Source: UBA11740 sp035635855
Lineage (GTDB): Bacteria > Acidobacteriota > Blastocatellia > Pyrinomonadales > Pyrinomonadaceae
Length of the DNA: 64,000 nt
Direction of reading: 5' to 3'
Assembly: GCA_035635855.1 (NCBI GenBank)
Contig: DASQAF010000049.1
Location: forward strand, 186,001 to 250,000
Positions 49,970-58,914 of this stretch are shown in pieces (position 1 is the first letter of the stretch; every line of letters begins with the position of its first letter). Under the pieces are notes generated by a model, which searched no databases, was not told the DNA's origin, and worked only from the letters and a program-made list of their open reading frames with translations. A program made the position numbers and the translations under genes.

Positions 49970-51217
49970 TTAGTATTCATGAACGCCTAAGACGCGAGGG
50001 CCAGTGAGGTCTTCCGCCTTCCGTCTGGCATTCGAATCGTTTTGCACGGTTGAGTTACCACCGCCGTTCGTGTTGAAAGTTGGGCCGAGAAAACCACCGG
50101 AACCATTCTTACTAAAGCGAGCCACTGCTATCGCGCCGAAAATATTACCGTTACCGCCGCCGTCCCGATTCACCGAGCCGTCGCCCAGCACCAGAATCAA
50201 TCCGGTAAAACTGGGATTACCATTCATCTCAAGATTTCCAGTGATAATCAATAATCCGGCGCCGCCATCCAGGGTGCAATCGCCATCCACAAAGGTAAAC
50301 GCCGGCGCAGCATCACTGCCTGAGTAGCCGCTGAACGATGTGAAGTAGCGACCCTGCATGATCGCGTTCGCCTTCTGGTCCGCGAGGAACGCCCGCGCTT
50401 CGTCCGCTGTCTGAAGCCAAGAGGGCAGGGACGACATACTAATCGTGGCAGCAATCGGATTAGTAACCGTGTTTTTGTTGGCGGCAGCAACCTCTATGGT
50501 AGTGTCTGAAGCTAGAGTCGCACCGAACGCAGGCAAGTCGCCATGGCCGGCCCGATCAACTCCCGAATATTCCTTGGCAGCACTATTGCCAGTTGTGAAA
50601 TTAATCGGGGTCCCATCATCTGCACTACGCAAACAAATCACACAAGGCGGGTTATAGTCGAAATTTGAGCTCCTGACAATAAGCTCCAACCTCTTAACAG
50701 CGTTCTTTGGTCCATATCCAGTAACACGAAGGAGGAGTCGGGACGGCTCGCCTGAAGCAACGGGTGTGTTATCGGGATCGCTGACATCTACGCCATAGGC
50801 CAGGCCCGTCATAGGAATATAGCCCGCAGTGAGCGGTACCCGATCGGGGTTGGTCCCGCTGTAATTTAACCAGCCTGAAAGCCGGGCCCTGGTGCTGGTA
50901 TCGGTGGACAGATTCGACGTCGACAGCGTCACTGCGTTGCGGAAGTTGATCTTCGTCCCAGCGGGCATCGAGGCATTAGGTGCGATATTTCCGCGTATGA
51001 CATTCAACGTGCTCTCTAGGCCGGCTTCAGCGCTATAGTAGGCCTGCATCTCAGCGGTTGAATCAATCGCGGTCCTCGATGCCGTACCGGTGACCAAAAT
51101 CAACACGCCGCCAGCTGCGAGCAGCAAAGTCGAAATAAATAACACCGTGATCAGCGCGGCTCCGCGCTCGCCATTCTTTGTCTGCAAAGTGTTGTCTGCA
51201 ATTTTGGGATACATCAA
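49970..51217 (-). CDS. PilX-like minor pseudopilin / pilus assembly protein
   Basis: A 415-residue protein with a prepilin-type N-terminus: short leader, GERGAALITVLFISTLLLAAGG, then a long outer domain. As in PilX proteins the helix begins with Gly-Ala-Ala-Leu and lacks the Glu5 of other pilins. The outer part has Ser/Thr/Asn/Gly-rich sequence and a beta-rich C-terminus (AAPAFTFVDGDCTLDGGAGLLIITGNLEMNGNP). It is the last of four pseudopilin genes on the minus strand and is followed by a terminator. Confidence 0.75.
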   Translation of the reverse strand: MMYPKIADNTLQTKNGERGAALITVLFISTLLLAAGGVLILVTGTASRTAIDSTAEMQAYYSAEAGLESTLNVIRGNIAPNASMPAGTKINFRNAVTLSTSNLSTDTSTRARLSGWLNYSGTNPDRVPLTAGYIPMTGLAYGVDVSDPDNTPVASGEPSRLLLRVTGYGPKNAVKRLELIVRSSNFDYNPPCVICLRSADDGTPINFTTGNSAAKEYSGVDRAGHGDLPAFGATLASDTTIEVAAANKNTVTNPIAATISMSSLPSWLQTADEARAFLADQKANAIMQGRYFTSFSGYSGSDAAPAFTFVDGDCTLDGGAGLLIITGNLEMNGNPSFTGLILVLGDGSVNRDGGGNGNIFGAIAVARFSKNGSGGFLGPTFNTNGGGNSTVQNDSNARRKAEDLTGPRVLGVHEY

Positions 51218-51230
51218 AGGATCTCCAGCA

Positions 51231-51971
51231 TCAGTAAATGGTCAGATTCGAATTACGTAGCGCGACATCAGAAACCAAAAGCACTTGCGTCTTGGGCTGA
51301 TAACCTGGACTTCCGGGAGCGCCGACTGCGCTCTGACTAACACAGACTGCTATAACCACATACTTGGCCAGAGTGGGATTATTGAGTGCAGCGACTGACG
51401 GAGACGAGATATCACACCCGTCCAAGCTGTTGGTGCTGTACGTAACCTTCTGGTCGAAGTAGTGAATGTGAAGACTGTCGAGGCGATTCGCGAGCACGGT
51501 CGAACCTCCGCCGTAAGCATCGTAACGAGCAAGCAGGTTAGTGTTACCAGCGTCATACACAAAATATTTCACGTCTTCGCCGGCATCATCGCTGGAGGGG
51601 CCGATTTCGTTCTGAGGGCCCGAGCCAACACCACCTCCTGTGTACCAGGGATTGGCCGTTGTATTAAATCTGTTGAGGTTCGAACGAATTCTGAGAGTGC
51701 TGTTGCCGTTTGCATCGGTAACAGAGTCAGCGGCGACGATTCCATTATCGGTGAGATTGAAGCCGGCTTCCGCAATCTCGCGCGACATGATATTCAGGGC
51801 GCGTTGGGCGTCAGCCAATGCGTCAACCTTTTCATTCGCGCGAGTGCGAATATTCATCGACTGTGCCAGCAGCCTACCGGCGACGGCCGTAATCAAGATG
51901 GTAATCGCCATGGCAATTATCAACTCGATTAGCGAAAATCCCGCTTGTCTTTTTCTCGATGAGTTGTTCAT
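51231..51971 (-). CDS. PilW-like minor pseudopilin
   Basis: A 246-residue type IV pilus minor pilin. The processing site is KRQAG|FSLIELIIAMAITILI, with Glu at position 5. The outer domain is poorly conserved, with cysteines at CDISSPS and CVSQS that may form a bridge. The ATG 51971 follows AAGGAAGG; an upstream in-frame start at 52049 is untenable. It is third in the pseudopilin operon. Confidence 0.85.
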   Translation of the reverse strand: MNNSSRKRQAGFSLIELIIAMAITILITAVAGRLLAQSMNIRTRANEKVDALADAQRALNIMSREIAEAGFNLTDNGIVAADSVTDANGNSTLRIRSNLNRFNTTANPWYTGGGVGSGPQNEIGPSSDDAGEDVKYFVYDAGNTNLLARYDAYGGGSTVLANRLDSLHIHYFDQKVTYSTNSLDGCDISSPSVAALNNPTLAKYVVIAVCVSQSAVGAPGSPGYQPKTQVLLVSDVALRNSNLTIY

Positions 51972-51984
51972 GAACTGACCTTCC

Positions 51985-52467
51985 TTATGGGGCGCGGTTG
52001 GGGCCCGTTGTGCGCGCCGTTCGTTGCCACACCAAACTAACCGAGCCAAATACCGAGGTAACGTTTCTGGCCCATGTCGCGCCGTCGCTGTCCGGCGTGA
52101 CTCGGACCGTGACAGTTTTTGTGGTCGCCTGCCCGTTTACAACGTTAGAGTCGGTTATGGTGGTGAGGACGGTGTAGCTGCGGCTCGCACGCGTGAGCGT
52201 GGTCGATGTTCCTCCGGTCGCCGCCAGACTGGCATCAGTGAAATCAACGTTGCGTAATTGCTCTATCTTTTGCTGAGCGACTCCCATGGCCAGCTCGCGA
52301 TCGCCAGCGCTTACAGTATTTCTTACCGCGAAAAAGAAGAGCGAGGCAGCGCCCAAGCCGACAACCGCCATTAACACCAGCGCGATAGCCGTCTCCAGGA
52401 TAGAAAAGCCTGCTTCTTCTCGGTGTCTGTGCTCGTTGGACTTCAAGGGTTTCTTTCCTTCTTTCAT
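51985..52467 (-). CDS. PilV-like minor pseudopilin
   Basis: A 160-residue minor pilin. The site is EEAG|FSILETAIALVLMAVVGL with Glu at position 5 and a classical helix. The ATG 52467 has GGAAGGA just upstream; the GTG at 52479 is less likely. It follows the FimT-like gene and overlaps nothing. Confidence 0.85.
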   Translation of the reverse strand: MKEGKKPLKSNEHRHREEAGFSILETAIALVLMAVVGLGAASLFFFAVRNTVSAGDRELAMGVAQQKIEQLRNVDFTDASLAATGGTSTTLTRASRSYTVLTTITDSNVVNGQATTKTVTVRVTPDSDGATWARNVTSVFGSVSLVWQRTARTTGPNRAP

Positions 52468-52486
52468 GTTTCCTTCCACAAATTCC

Positions 52487-53491
52487 TTATGGAACGGTGA
52501 CAGTTACGGTTTGTGAACCGCACCCCGAAGAGATTGTGACACTGCCACTTTGCTTTTTGACCGTAATCGTGAAGCTTGTCGAGGTTGTTCCAGTAACGCT
52601 CATTGAAGCTGGCGACACTTGTATCTGGCCGCTATTGCTCGAAGTCGCGGTGATGGTTGCACTGCCACTGTTGTTGTTGAGGTGGGCGCTGACGGTTCCC
52701 GAGCCGTTTTGCGCAATCGTGATCGAAGTCGGACTAACAGAAATCGAGCACGGTACCGGCGTCGGACTGGGCGTCGGACTAGGCGTCGGCGTGGGCGTCG
52801 GACTAGGCGTTGGCGTCGGTGTCGGCGTCGGTGTCGGTGTTGGCGTCGGTGTCGGAGTGGGTGATGCCGAAGGTGTCGGCGTCGGCGTCGGCGTCGGCGT
52901 CGGAGTGGGTGATGCCGAAGGTGAGGGCGAAGGTGACGGCGAAGCGTTAGGCGTTGGCGACGGATCAGGTATTACGCTGCCACCAGAGCCAGTAAGAACC
53001 ACGTTTGGAATCCAGGCATCCAAAAAGATCTCAGCGTCGAGGGTGACGTCTCCGGAACCGGTAATGTTAACGTTCGCAGATTTGGTTGCGCCCGCTACTA
53101 CATTGGTAAATCCTACCGACGTCTCAATCGGGGTCCGCCCGCGCCAGTCAAAGGGAATCGTGCGCGGCATATTTATGGTGACGCCGCTTTCCGTCGAAAA
53201 GTTCTGGGTCGTTACGGTCCCTGAGCCCGTGAAATCCATCGTGACGGAATATGTGGTTGAGTTAACTTGCTGGATGCTGGTTTGGCCGTGCCGCCGCACT
53301 GCGTCGGAGCGCGCCCGCTCGACATAAGACGCAAACAACCGGGCCGAATTCGTACGCCGAAGGTGCCCACGCGCCGAAATAATGCCCATGAACGCGAAGG
53401 TGCTGACGGTGACGACCACGGCGATCGTGATTAACAGTTGAATAGTGGTAAAACCGAATTGGTTGTTTGGCGTCTGAGTATTCATATGCAT
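52487..53491 (-). CDS. FimT/GspH-like pseudopilin with (Thr-Pro)n linker and Ig-like tail
   Basis: A 334-residue pilin-like protein. The site is NNQFG|FTTIQLLITIAVVVTV; the position-5 residue is Gln where Glu is nearly invariant. The pilin-type domain (about 30-170, RARSDAVRRHGQ) is followed by a long linker of Ser-Pro and Thr-Pro repeats (about 175-250) and a bacterial Ig-like domain (about 252-334, SISVSPTSITIAQNGSGTVS). It is first in the operon. The Thr-Pro linker may be stretched or glycosylated outside the cell. The start is one of two close ATGs (53491, 53485). Confidence 0.8.
   Translation of the reverse strand: MHMNTQTPNNQFGFTTIQLLITIAVVVTVSTFAFMGIISARGHLRRTNSARLFASYVERARSDAVRRHGQTSIQQVNSTTYSVTMDFTGSGTVTTQNFSTESGVTINMPRTIPFDWRGRTPIETSVGFTNVVAGATKSANVNITGSGDVTLDAEIFLDAWIPNVVLTGSGGSVIPDPSPTPNASPSPSPSPSASPTPTPTPTPTPTPSASPTPTPTPTPTPTPTPTPTPSPTPTPTPSPTPSPTPVPCSISVSPTSITIAQNGSGTVSAHLNNNSGSATITATSSNSGQIQVSPASMSVTGTTSTSFTITVKKQSGSVTISSGCGSQTVTVTVP
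52762..52960. repeat. Thr-Pro/Ser-Pro codon repeat
   Basis: A tandem array of GGCGTCGG-like six-base units on the plus strand, i.e. alternating Pro and Thr/Ser codons on the minus strand. It encodes the linker of the pseudopilin above and is likely unstable in length between strains. Confidence 0.8.
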
Positions 53492-53972
53492 ATGTTTCCG
53501 TTGGGCGCTTAATACGGGTTCAAGGGTGACCCGCCGGACTGACTGAGCAAAGACGATGCCAGCGAGGATTCTCTAATGAATAGCGAGGTCCTCGCATGAA
53601 TGAAGGCCGCTTCCAACAAGACGTTGTTACCTTGAGTGACAGCCGAGAGAATCAAGGTTCCCATCTTTCCCGGCCCAGCCTGGTGGCTCTTGAGGGCTCT
53701 AGGCATCAGCCCCACCTTAGCCGCCGGCTAAAATCTAGCCGCACGTCTAATCTTTTTGTTATAGTGATTTGAGCCTCATCTGCGGCACCATCCGCCGGGA
53801 GATTCAAGATCGAGTCGACCGATGACCAATTGAAGCGCTCGGTTCCGCCTGAAGGACACGAGGTCCTGCCTTCGTCGATTCCACTCATTCACGATTGTCG
53901 GAGGGAATCACCTTGGCGCTGCGTCATGCAAACGCTCCTGACTTTGAAGCTCACCTTTGATAGAGAGATAAG
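53492..53972. other. Divergent intergenic region between pseudopilins and pilT
   Basis: About 480 bases that should hold two divergent promoters. Two short minus-strand reading frames (53509-53715 and 53706-53888) are present but match no pattern I know. The second contains words like those of the dispersed hairpins (GGACACGAGGTCC near 53852). No ribosome sites support them, so I leave the region uncoded. Confidence 0.45.
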
Positions 53973-55076
53973 ATGGCCAGAATTAATGACCTCCTCAGGC
54001 AGATGAAGCAGCAGGGAGCTTCTGACTTACACCTGACTTCCGGTTCGGCGCCTTACATGCGGATCCATGGCGACATGGTCAAGCTGAATTACAAGAGCGT
54101 GAACGCTGAAACCTGCCGAAGCCTGATTTACGAAATCCTGACTGAAAAGCAGAAAGATCTCTTCACGGAGAACTGGGATCTCGATTTGAGTTATCCGCTC
54201 GGTGGAGTGGGCCGTTTTCGCGTTAACGTGTTTATGCAAAGAAACGGAATCTCCGCCGTCTTTCGGCTGATACCGGAAAACATCAAGACCATCAGCGAAC
54301 TCGATCTTCCCGAACAGCTTGCCGACCTCATCGACGTGTCCGAAGGTTTGATTCTGGTTACTGGTCCCACCGGCTCAGGCAAAAGCACGACGCTGGCGTC
54401 GCTGATTCACACCATCAACAAGGAACAGCAGGCGCACATCATTACCATCGAAGATCCGATTGAGTTCGTTCACAAGAATCACCGCTGCCTGATCAGTCAG
54501 AGAGAAGTCGCCAGTCACACAAAGTCTTTTAGCGGGGCCTTGCGCGCGACCCTGCGCGAAGATCCTGACATCATTCTGGTCGGAGAGATGCGCGACCTGG
54601 AAACAATTCAATTGGCCATAACGGCCGCAGAGACCGGGCATCTTGTCTTTGCGACGTTGCACACGAACAGCGCCATCAAGACCATCGATCGGGTGATTGA
54701 TGTCTTTCCGGAAGGCCAACAGACTCAAATTCGAGTGATGTTATCTGAGAGCTTACGAGGCGTGGTGGCCCAGACGTTACTGCCGCGGCCCGATCGTCAG
54801 GGACGCGTCCCGGTCGTCGAGGTTCTGGTGAATGTCCCGGCGGTGGCGAATCTGATTCGCGAAAGCAAAACGCATCAGATTGCGTCGGCTATGCAAACCG
54901 GCCGAGCCCACGGCATGATGACCTTCGAAGCCGCCGCCCACGATCTGATTGAGAAAGGTTTGATCTCCTTAGAGGACGGCATGAGTTTCCTGCGTCGCCG
55001 AAGCGCCGGGAGACACTTGACCGGTTCCGGCAGCGGAAGTACCGGAATGAGGTTGGCAAACGGTCCGGCAAGTTAG
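53973..55076 (+). CDS. pilT: Type IV pilus retraction ATPase, PilT family
   Basis: A 367-residue cytosolic hexameric ATPase that powers pilus retraction. Motifs are Walker A in VTGPTGSGKSTTLASL (about residue 128), the Asp box VGEMRDLETIQLAITAAETG and the His box ATLHTNSA. The PilT-type C-terminal helix is VANLIRESKTHQIASAMQTG. It starts with MARINDLLRQMKQQGASDLHL. PilU, a close paralogue, cannot be fully excluded. It is divergent from the pseudopilin cluster. Confidence 0.92.
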   Translation: MARINDLLRQMKQQGASDLHLTSGSAPYMRIHGDMVKLNYKSVNAETCRSLIYEILTEKQKDLFTENWDLDLSYPLGGVGRFRVNVFMQRNGISAVFRLIPENIKTISELDLPEQLADLIDVSEGLILVTGPTGSGKSTTLASLIHTINKEQQAHIITIEDPIEFVHKNHRCLISQREVASHTKSFSGALRATLREDPDIILVGEMRDLETIQLAITAAETGHLVFATLHTNSAIKTIDRVIDVFPEGQQTQIRVMLSESLRGVVAQTLLPRPDRQGRVPVVEVLVNVPAVANLIRESKTHQIASAMQTGRAHGMMTFEAAAHDLIEKGLISLEDGMSFLRRRSAGRHLTGSGSGSTGMRLANGPAS

Positions 55077-55167
55077 TCGAATCGTGCACTTCACGTCTAT
55101 CTGCCGGCACGGCCTCACGACATGCACCGCGCGAACAACTTATTCAAAACGGGTATTCTCTGATTGC

Positions 55168-55647
55168 TTACTGCTTGTCGGCGAGTTGCGCCACCACGCG
55201 CTGCCAGGCGCCGCGGAAGGGATAGCAATAAATCAACACGATTGCGGCCACGCCTCCGGCCCGAAGCATGTTCGTCCAATCGGCCGTGAGAATCGTAATG
55301 ACAAAACCCATCAGCGCGATGGCTCCGCCGATGGCCGCGACTTGAATCGTCGTGTCCTGCAACGTTTTCAATAGAGCTGAAACGCCCTTGACCGCGGCAA
55401 TATCTGTCAAACGCATCGCGGCGAATTTCGTGCGTCTGATGACGAAAGCCCCCAGCCCGAACACCAGAATGGCAATCCATAAGCCCCCGACGATCGAACG
55501 GTCGCCGGCTCGTGGGATTGAGTTTGAGGTAAAGAAGGCGATGACCACCAGCACAACATCAAGGACGAGGAAGGCGACGACGACCATAGATGCCTTGCGA
55601 TATCGTCGCGATAACTCGTCATGCACGTTCTGAGAATTCGACGTCAT
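55168..55647 (-). CDS. Four-helix membrane protein, function unknown
   Basis: A 159-residue protein with about four membrane helices (22-42, 52-72, 100-120, 128-150) and short loops. It has an amphipathic N-terminus and a basic tail. It follows the BamD-like gene by 36 bases on the same strand, so they may be co-transcribed. I see no diagnostic motif. Confidence 0.7.
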   Translation of the reverse strand: MTSNSQNVHDELSRRYRKASMVVVAFLVLDVVLVVIAFFTSNSIPRAGDRSIVGGLWIAILVFGLGAFVIRRTKFAAMRLTDIAAVKGVSALLKTLQDTTIQVAAIGGAIALMGFVITILTADWTNMLRAGGVAAIVLIYCYPFRGAWQRVVAQLADKQ

Positions 55648-55682
55648 GCGGCTCAGAATCAGCTTCGGGGGAAGTCAATCGC

Positions 55683-57341
55683 TCAGGGTTTCGGCGTCGG
55701 CGTTTGGGTCGAGCGCGGGCGCGTGCCTGGTGTGGCATCGGGCAACGTGTTGGTCGAGTTGGGCTGAATAGTGATGCCCAGCTTTTTCTTATCGGGAGTG
55801 CTTTCGGGCGTCGAAGTTGGCTGCGGTGGGTTAGCCGGCGCCCGCGGCGCACTTCGCTGAGTTACCGGTTGCACACCCTCCGGGAGGGTGCCGTTGTTGG
55901 CGATGGCCTTGTCTATTAGATCGTTACCTTCACCGTGCCGGGTAATCAGAATTCCGTCGCGGCTGGTGGTGACATTTGCAGTGCCGCTGATTTGCTGCAT
56001 CATGTTCTGCATGAATGTGGGCTTCTCGCAGGCAACCGGCAAAGTCTTCTTGATCGGATCAGGATCGGGAATCGCGGCGCCAATAATGTTCAATTGCTCT
56101 TTCGCCTTTTCCACGTACTCGCTATTCGGAAAGTCGCGCACCAATCGCTGATAAAGCTTCGCGGCTTCGTCGGGTTCTTCCTCTTCCTTGTAAGTCGTAG
56201 CCCAACGCCAGAGCACTTCGTCCATCAGACAGAAGTTCGGGTATTTCTCGACGATTTCTTTGAGGCGGTCCTGCGCGCCCTTGAGTCCTGCCTTGTTATG
56301 AACATAACGAGTGTCATAGTAGAACCTGGCGATGCCCAGATTGTGCATCGCCAAATTGTCCTGGACTTCGCGCAGTCGCACTTCAGCCTCCGGCCTAAGC
56401 CTGGTCTGGGGACACTGCTGCAACATCACTTTCAGGCGCTGTTCGGCTTTGCGCGCGTGCGAAATGTCGCGATCCGAAAGCCCCATTTGCCGCATTTCGG
56501 TCTCGGCGACTTTCAACATCGCGTCGCAAGTTAGCGAATCCGTGGGAAAGAACGTCAGCCAGTCCTGATAAGCCTGTCCTGCCTGAATCAGCGAGCTGGT
56601 GGTCCCTTCCAGATAGAAGGAATCGGCGATCGCCAGTTTAGCCATGGGTAAGTAAGGAGAATCAGGATAGGTAGTGATAATGGTGGTAAACAGCAGCCGT
56701 CCGGTTTCGTGATCTCCTTTTCGCACCTGCCTGGTGGCCTCGAGGAAAAGCGCGCGATCGCGACCGGGGGCCACCGAACCCGTTAGCTCGGAATACTTGT
56801 CCTGGCTCTTCCCGGGCAGCAAACCAAATAAGCGACGCTTGCCCTTTTGCGGTTTCGGTTGATAGGTCGAGGAGTTTTCGGTGCCAGAGGTCCGCGCTCC
56901 TGCCGTTGCCTGCAGCACGCTTTCAACGCGGGTATTCAATTCGGCAACCGAGGTTTCCAATGCGTCCACCTTTGAGCTGTCATATTTTTCCGCTCGGTCT
57001 TCCTTGCCCCGCAGGTCGCTGAGCTCGCTCTGGATAGACCCAACTTCCTTTTCCAGGTTACGAAGACGAGTGCGTGGATCGTCCGGGTTCTTTTCTTTGT
57101 CGCCCGTGTCTTTGGCGTTCAGTCCGGCAATCGCGCTATCCAGAGAACGACGCATTGCCTCCAGCTTCGAACGCATCACGTCCATACGCTGAATGGTTGA
57201 TAATCCGGTTTGCGCCTGACTTCCCGGGCCTTGCGCAGCTGCAAACGCCGCGCTTGAGAGGGCTACCACACAAATCACAGAAACAAACGCAATCACGCGC
57301 AGGCCGCGAGCGCTAACCGATCGCACTAAGGAAAAAGACAT
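55683..57341 (-). CDS. Secreted coiled-coil TPR protein with BamD-type repeats
   Basis: A 552-residue exported protein. A signal peptide (about 1-37) is followed by a long coiled coil (about 45-135, KLEAMRRSLDSAIAGL and LRNLEKEVGSIQSELSDLR). TPR repeats of the BamD/YfiO type come next (about 220-440, GRLLFTTIITTYPDSPYLPMAKLAIADSFYLE, YQRLVRDFPNSEYVEKAKEQL). The C-terminus is Pro/Thr-rich and disordered. This resembles a fusion of CpoB/YbgF-like and BamD-like parts, suggesting outer-membrane protein assembly or envelope constriction. TGGAGG precedes the ATG. It lacks a clear lipobox, so it may be soluble. Confidence 0.82.
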   Translation of the reverse strand: MSFSLVRSVSARGLRVIAFVSVICVVALSSAAFAAAQGPGSQAQTGLSTIQRMDVMRSKLEAMRRSLDSAIAGLNAKDTGDKEKNPDDPRTRLRNLEKEVGSIQSELSDLRGKEDRAEKYDSSKVDALETSVAELNTRVESVLQATAGARTSGTENSSTYQPKPQKGKRRLFGLLPGKSQDKYSELTGSVAPGRDRALFLEATRQVRKGDHETGRLLFTTIITTYPDSPYLPMAKLAIADSFYLEGTTSSLIQAGQAYQDWLTFFPTDSLTCDAMLKVAETEMRQMGLSDRDISHARKAEQRLKVMLQQCPQTRLRPEAEVRLREVQDNLAMHNLGIARFYYDTRYVHNKAGLKGAQDRLKEIVEKYPNFCLMDEVLWRWATTYKEEEEPDEAAKLYQRLVRDFPNSEYVEKAKEQLNIIGAAIPDPDPIKKTLPVACEKPTFMQNMMQQISGTANVTTSRDGILITRHGEGNDLIDKAIANNGTLPEGVQPVTQRSAPRAPANPPQPTSTPESTPDKKKLGITIQPNSTNTLPDATPGTRPRSTQTPTPKP

Positions 57342-57441
57342 CGAAAACCTCCAAAAACAAATCGAGTGCTTCAGATTTTAGACTACCGCCTGGTGATCTC
57401 CTAGCGGCTCGGAATATGGAAATTAGTAATTCGACACCCGG

Positions 57442-58104
57442 TCAGACCCACAACACCGTCGCCTCGCGCAGCTCTCTGAGAGCCACGGCCGGGTCGGGCG
57501 CGCCAAAGATCGCGGATCCCGAAACGATTATCTCTGCTCCAGCGCCGGCAACCTCAGCGACGTTGTCGCTATCAATGCCGCCGTCTATTTCGATGCGGGT
57601 CTTCAATCCGCGCTCATCCAGCATCTTTCGCAAGCGGCGAACCTTGTCGAGGGAGTTCGGAATGAACTCCTGGCCGCCAAAACCCGGGTTGACTGACATC
57701 ACCAAAACGTAATCCGCGAACTTGATTGCTTCATCCAAAGCCGACAGCGGCGTGGCCGGGTTGACCGCGATGCCTGCTTGCGCTCCCGCAGCCCTGATCG
57801 AGCTCAAAGTGCGATGAGCGTGCGGGTCAGCCTCGATGTGAATCGAGACCATTTTTGCTCCCGCTTGTACAAATTGCTCGGCGTATCGGCCCGGCTCGAC
57901 AATCATCAGATGCGCGTCAATGGGTAGTCGGGTTGCACGAGAGATTGCTTTCACTACCGGTAATCCTATTGTGAGGTTGGGCACAAAGCGCCCGTCCATG
58001 ACGTCGACGTGCAGCAACGAGGCGCCGGCGCGCTCGACAATCTTGATCTGTTCGCCCAGGCAACTGAAGTCCGCGGAAAGAATGGATGGGGCAATTTCAA
58101 TCAT
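57442..58104 (-). CDS. rpe: Ribulose-phosphate 3-epimerase
   Basis: A 220-residue TIM-barrel enzyme that interconverts ribulose 5-phosphate and xylulose 5-phosphate. Recognised by EIAPSILSADFSCL, LLHVDVMDGRFVPN, HLMIVEPGRYAEQF, SVNPGFGGQEFIP and DGGIDSDNV. All metal and phosphate contacts are present. It is transcribed after the PASTA protein (47-base gap). Confidence 0.97.
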   Translation of the reverse strand: MIEIAPSILSADFSCLGEQIKIVERAGASLLHVDVMDGRFVPNLTIGLPVVKAISRATRLPIDAHLMIVEPGRYAEQFVQAGAKMVSIHIEADPHAHRTLSSIRAAGAQAGIAVNPATPLSALDEAIKFADYVLVMSVNPGFGGQEFIPNSLDKVRRLRKMLDERGLKTRIEIDGGIDSDNVAEVAGAGAEIIVSGSAIFGAPDPAVALRELREATVLWV

Positions 58105-58151
58105 GGAGTTTTCAGTCTAAACACGCGATACAACTCGCAATCCTCAATCAG

Positions 58152-58796
58152 CTACGGAGTCGGAGCTGTGACCGGCGCCCGGCGATTGCTGTTTGTGTTG
58201 GTATTACTTCGATTCGCGTTCCCCTTCGGGGGAGTATTCGCATTCTGATTGCCGGCCGCCGGAGTTCCCGTGGGATTCGCATTCGCGTTGACGGTCCGGG
58301 GGCGGTTAGCATTCCGATTCTGGTTCGTCGGGCGATTGCTGTTGTCGTTCAAGTTATCGTTCGCGTTCTTGTTAGCCGGCTTTCGCTTTGACTTGTTGTC
58401 GTTGGCGTTAGCATTCGCACTGGTTGAGTTACTGTTTTCCGGCTTACTCGCAGAGTCGCTATTAGTATTGGACGTGGTCGTACTGGAACTCTCGCCTTCT
58501 TTCGTGGGGCGGCTGATGTCCACGGCCACGGTTTGTCCAACCTTGACGATCTCTCCGGCATGGGGAAGCTGAATCAAAACCGTATCGGGTTTTGCCTCGC
58601 TGGTTGGGCGCGTGGCGCGCACGCGAAAATTCAACCCGGCAGAGCTGATCGTGCTCTCTGCTGCCGCCCGGTCTTTGCCGACAATATCTGGTACCCGCGT
58701 CTCGGAACTGCGCAGCGAGAGATAAATCGCCCCGAGGAGGCCGAGGGTAAAAGCCACGGCAATGCCAATTACGATCGCGATTCGTTTTAGCGCCAT
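58152..58796 (-). CDS. Single-PASTA membrane protein with Asn-rich tail
   Basis: A 214-residue protein. One N-terminal membrane helix (about 5-25, AIVIGIAVAFTLGLLGAIYL) is followed by a PASTA domain (about 32-95, RVPDIVGKDRAAAESTISSAGLNFRV and VKVGQTVAVDISRP). A low-complexity tail rich in Asn, Ala, Thr and Lys ends the protein. PASTA domains bind peptidoglycan and usually sit on kinases or penicillin-binding proteins; here one stands alone. The start ATG 58796 has weak support; an ATG 198 bases upstream would run into rsmB. Confidence 0.82.
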   Translation of the reverse strand: MALKRIAIVIGIAVAFTLGLLGAIYLSLRSSETRVPDIVGKDRAAAESTISSAGLNFRVRATRPTSEAKPDTVLIQLPHAGEIVKVGQTVAVDISRPTKEGESSSTTTSNTNSDSASKPENSNSTSANANANDNKSKRKPANKNANDNLNDNSNRPTNQNRNANRPRTVNANANPTGTPAAGNQNANTPPKGNANRSNTNTNSNRRAPVTAPTP

Positions 58797-58914
58797 CAGC
58801 GCTTGCTTGGTAAAAGACACGATGAATCTGGTTAACCGCGGCGCAAAACGATCGGGGAGAACATCAAGCGCGCAGTCTAGCACCCGCGCGCAAACAGCCG
58901 CAACCAAAGCGACG

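Noticed and set aside
52497..53327. A plus-strand reading frame full of Val-Gly repeats, CRISPR-like at first sight
   Set aside because: It is the antisense of the Thr-Pro linker codons; units are six bases, with no spacers.
53509..53888. Two short minus-strand reading frames between the pseudopilins and pilT
   Set aside because: No ribosome sites, no recognisable motif, and one is partly repeat-like sequence.
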